Below are positions 31,118 through 33,905 of a DNA stretch of 33,905 nt, piece by piece (positions within the stretch are counted from its first letter, which is position 1; each line of letters opens with the position of its first letter). The stretch spans positions 1-33,905 of the forward strand of contig JBCDEC010000012.1 of NCBI GenBank assembly GCA_039179965.1. The letters are read 5' to 3'. The position numbers and the translations under genes are program-made. Below the pieces are notes generated by a model. The model had not been told where the DNA came from. It was given only the letters and a program-made list of their open reading frames with translations, and ran no database searches. The stretch is from Marinibacterium sp039179965. Lineage in GTDB: Bacteria > Pseudomonadota > Alphaproteobacteria > Rhodobacterales > Rhodobacteraceae.

Positions 31118-33905
31118 TCAGGTCTTTGGCGCGCGCCGCTTTCGGGAGACACGTTCCCGGAACCGCTCGACCACCACGTAAAGTACCGGGACAAGAACCA
31201 GGCTGAGCACCGTGGCGACGATCATACCGCCAAACACCGCCGTCCCCAGGGACCGGCGGGCCGCCGACCCCGCCCCGCTGGCGATCACCAAGGGCACGAC
31301 GCCAAGGATAAAGGCAAAAGCCGTCATCAGGAGCGGGCGCACCCGGATGCGGGCGGCCTCCATGGCCGCCATTTCGACGGCCAGCCCCTCTTCGCGGCGG
31401 CGCCGCGCAAATTCGATGATCAGAATGGCACCTTTGCTGGCCAGGCCGATCAGCATCACAAGCCCGATCTGACCATAGATATTGTTGTCATAGCCCCGCA
31501 TCCATTGCGCCACGAGCGCGCCGAAAATGGCGAGGGGCACGGCCAAAAGGACCATGAACGGCAGCAGGAAGCTCTCATATTGTGCCGCCAGAAACAGGAA
31601 GGCAAAGACCACGGCCAGACCGAACAGGATGGGTGCTGCATTGCCGGCCTTGAGCTCCTGATAGGCGTTGCCGGTCCACTCGTAGGTATAGCCGCGCGGC
31701 AACGTCTGATCTGCCAGAGACTCCAGTGCGGCCAACGCCTGGCTGGAACTGTACCCTTCTGCTGCCGCGCCGTTGATACTGGTCGAGCGGAAGAGATTGT
31801 AGTGGCTGATCGTGCGTGCCCCGACCTCCGGGCGCAGGGTGACAAGGGCGCTGAGCGGCACCATGTCATCGGTCGAGTTGCGGACATAGATGCGGCCGAT
31901 GTCCTCCTCTGCCTGCCGGGCCGCAACGTCGGCTTGCAGATAGACCTTGTAGACCCGTCCGTAGATATTGAAATCGTTGACGTAGTACCCGCCCAGATAA
32001 GTCTGGAGCGCGTCAAACACATCCGAGATCAGAATGCCTTCGGTCAACGCCTTGGTGCGGTCAAGCTCGATCTCCAGCTGCGGGGTCCGGGCCGAGAAGG
32101 TCGAAAACAATCCGGTGAGCTCTGGCCGGGCATTGCCGGCGGCGACAAGGCTCTGGGTCACCTGTTCGAGCTCGGCCAGCGATCCGCCCGTGGTGTCCTG
32201 CACTTCGAACTGGAAACCGCCGGTGGGCGACAGACCAAAGATCGGCGGTGGGTTGAAGGTGGCGAAGATGGCACCCGGAATGTCATTGAACTGCGCTTGC
32301 GCCTCGGCGATCAACGCGGCGACGCCCTGACCTTTTCCGCTCCGCTCATCCCATGGCTTGAGCACGGCAAACATATTGCCCTGGTTGGGCGCTGACGTAT
32401 TTGTCAGAAAGCTGAACCCGGCAAAGGCGATGACACCTTCCACGCCGGGCAGGTTGTGCAGCACCTCATAGCCCTGATCCACAACCGCCTGTGTCCGACC
32501 CAGTGCCGTCCCCTCAGGCGCTTCGACACTGACGATGAAATAGCCCTGATCCTCGTTTGGAATGAACCCGACGGGCACCACGGTAAACATGTAGATCGTA
32601 CCGGCCAGCAGCCCGACAAACAGCAAAGCCACCGGCTGCCACACGCGAATGAACCAGCCAACCACAGCCTCGTAGCGCCGCGTGAACCACGCAAATCCCT
32701 GATCAAAGCGCTGGATAATCTTGGGTTTCGGCCGGGCGCCCCCCAGCCAGAGACCGCACAGTGCCGGCGACAGCGTCAGCGCATTGATCGCCGAGATGGC
32801 CACCGCCGAGGCGATGGTCAGCGCGAACTGCTGGTAGAGCTTGCCCGTCAGGCCCGGCAGCAGTGCCACAGGCACAAAGACGGCCATGAGGACAAGCGAG
32901 GTGGCGATGATGGGTCCGGTGACTTCGTCCATCGCTTTGCGCGCGGCCTCGCGCGCATCCGTTTCCCCGTCCTCTATATGGCGCGAGACGTTTTCCACCA
33001 CGACAATGGCATCATCGACCACCAGCCCGACAGCCAGCACCAGGCCAAACAGCGTCAGGAGGTTGATCGAGAATCCGAGTGCCAGCATCAGTGCGAAAGT
33101 GCCGATCAGACAGACCGGTATAGTGATCAGCGGGATCAGGGTCGCCCGCAGATTTGGCAAAAAGACCACGATCACGAAGACCACCAGCAAGATCGCCTGA
33201 CCCAGCGTGAAAAGCACATCGCGGATGGCCTGCCGGTCGAAATTGGTGGTGTCGTAAATGACCTTGTACTCCAGCCCGTCCGGAAAATCCTGAGAGAGGT
33301 CTTCCATCACGGCCCGGACCTCTGAGGCCAGTTGCAACGCGTTGGCGCCGGGCAATTGCATGACGCCAAGGCCCACCGTCGGCCCACCGTCGAGCTTTGA
33401 ATTGAAAGAATAATCCTCTGCCCCCAGTTCGACCCGCGCCACATCGCGTAACTGAACGACCGCAGAGTTCTCGCCGGTGGCCAGGATGATGTCTTCGAAC
33501 TCCTCAACCGTGGTGAGGCGCCCCTTCGCGGTCAGTGTAAACTGGAATTTCTGTGCATCTGATGTCGGAGGGGCGCCCAGCGCTCCGGCAGCGACCTGTT
33601 TGTTCTGCTCCGTGATCGCGGTGTAGACGTCGCCCGCGGTCAGCCCGAGACTTGCCAGCTTTTCCGGATCGAGCCAGATGCGCATGGCGTAGACCCGTTC
33701 GCCCCAGACCATCACCGATCCGACACCCGGAATCCGTTTTAAGCGGTCCGTGATGTGGATGTCGGCATAGTTCGACATGAACAATTCGTCGAAGGTCCCT
33801 GCCGGTGAGAGCAGGTTGACCCCCAACGTCAGATCGTTGGACTGCTTGGTCACTGTCACGCCGGTCGCGATCACCTCTTGCGGCAATTGCGCCATGGCGG
33901 TTGAG
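31118..33905 (-). CDS. RND efflux transporter, AcrB/HAE1 family (N-terminus beyond the window)
   Basis: The reading frame continues through the right edge; at least 928 residues are present and roughly 110 N-terminal residues are missing compared with the ~1040-residue AcrB family. The ATG at 33895 is internal (AMAQLPQEV is a conserved segment of the pore domain). The Asp pair of the proton relay is in GLVVDDAIVVVENV, and helices such as LTLFGLVLAVGLVVDD and LAVPLAIFGALVAQW are characteristic. The inner-membrane pump exports hydrophobic compounds by proton antiport as a trimer. The adaptor (AcrA type), and perhaps a regulator, would be upstream, outside the window; no outer-membrane channel gene follows it. 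The substrate is not deducible. Confidence 0.95.
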   Translation of the reverse strand, partial: STAMAQLPQEVIATGVTVTKQSNDLTLGVNLLSPAGTFDELFMSNYADIHITDRLKRIPGVGSVMVWGERVYAMRIWLDPEKLASLGLTAGDVYTAITEQNKQVAAGALGAPPTSDAQKFQFTLTAKGRLTTVEEFEDIILATGENSAVVQLRDVARVELGAEDYSFNSKLDGGPTVGLGVMQLPGANALQLASEVRAVMEDLSQDFPDGLEYKVIYDTTNFDRQAIRDVLFTLGQAILLVVFVIVVFLPNLRATLIPLITIPVCLIGTFALMLALGFSINLLTLFGLVLAVGLVVDDAIVVVENVSRHIEDGETDAREAARKAMDEVTGPIIATSLVLMAVFVPVALLPGLTGKLYQQFALTIASAVAISAINALTLSPALCGLWLGGARPKPKIIQRFDQGFAWFTRRYEAVVGWFIRVWQPVALLFVGLLAGTIYMFTVVPVGFIPNEDQGYFIVSVEAPEGTALGRTQAVVDQGYEVLHNLPGVEGVIAFAGFSFLTNTSAPNQGNMFAVLKPWDERSGKGQGVAALIAEAQAQFNDIPGAIFATFNPPPIFGLSPTGGFQFEVQDTTGGSLAELEQVTQSLVAAGNARPELTGLFSTFSARTPQLEIELDRTKALTEGILISDVFDALQTYLGGYYVNDFNIYGRVYKVYLQADVAARQAEEDIGRIYVRNSTDDMVPLSALVTLRPEVGARTISHYNLFRSTSINGAAAEGYSSSQALAALESLADQTLPRGYTYEWTGNAYQELKAGNAAPILFGLAVVFAFLFLAAQYESFLLPFMVLLAVPLAIFGALVAQWMRGYDNNIYGQIGLVMLIGLASKGAILIIEFARRRREEGLAVEMAAMEAARIRVRPLLMTAFAFILGVVPLVIASGAGSAARRSLGTAVFGGMIVATVLSLVLVPVLYVVVERFRERVSRKRRAPKT

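Noticed and set aside
30800..32395. 531-codon plus-strand frame opposite the RND gene
   Set aside because: It lies opposite a clear AcrB-family protein and translates to an unfoldable His/Gln/Arg-rich sequence, so it is a shadow.
1..33905. Search for mobile elements, tRNA genes, CRISPR arrays or attachment sites
   Set aside because: No transposase-like protein, terminal inverted repeats, regularly spaced repeats or tRNA-like cloverleaf could be supported by reading.

Overview
The window reads as chromosomal DNA of a GC-rich alphaproteobacterium, most likely Rhodobacteraceae/roseobacter-like. This is an inference from base composition, dense short-spaced operons with ATGA overlaps, and close resemblance of several products to roseobacter and rhizobial families. 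No rRNA, tRNA, IS element, phage gene or CRISPR array was seen. Both ends cut through genes: the 3' part of a molybdenum hydroxylase large subunit on the left, and an RND pump lacking its N-terminus on the right.

Left part (1-9.1 kb): end of an IorB-like molybdopterin subunit; a tandem pair of exported proteins of unknown role (a propeller-like protein and an Ig-like-domain protein, one base apart); two tandem AraC-type regulators divergent from an exported alpha/beta hydrolase whose leader holds a perfect 9-bp stem; and a large multi-TM MscS-type channel.

Stress-like cluster (9.1-13.7 kb): an HxlR regulator is divergent from five minus-strand genes: two 258-residue proteins each made of two SnoaL-like domains, an exported single-domain SnoaL/NTF2 protein, a zinc-free MDR oxidoreductase and an SDR. 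This looks like a regulated detoxification or redox unit; the substrate is unknown.

Polyol cluster (13.9-27.6 kb): an ABC importer (ATPase with a HAD phosphatase on the minus strand; binding protein and two permeases on the plus strand) diverges from a 160-bp control region rich in repeats. The plus-strand unit continues with a SorC-type regulator, a xylitol/sorbitol-type dehydrogenase, a SIS-domain isomerase, an SDR, a D-tagatose/D-allulose-3-epimerase-type enzyme, ribitol 2-dehydrogenase (RbtD), a D-ribulokinase-type FGGY kinase, and a Rieske-ThDP fusion enzyme. A coherent reading is convergence of pentitols: ribitol goes directly to D-ribulose, xylitol goes to D-xylulose and by 3-epimerisation to D-ribulose, followed by phosphorylation. 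The SIS isomerase and the Rieske-ThDP fusion are not explained by this textbook route.

Right part (27.8-33.9 kb): a 985-residue membrane protein joins a cytoplasmic kinase-like (phosphotransferase-fold) domain through one TM helix to a TolB-N-like domain and TPRs. It is the most unusual protein here, together with the Rieske-ThDP fusion. It is followed by an AcrB-type RND transporter.
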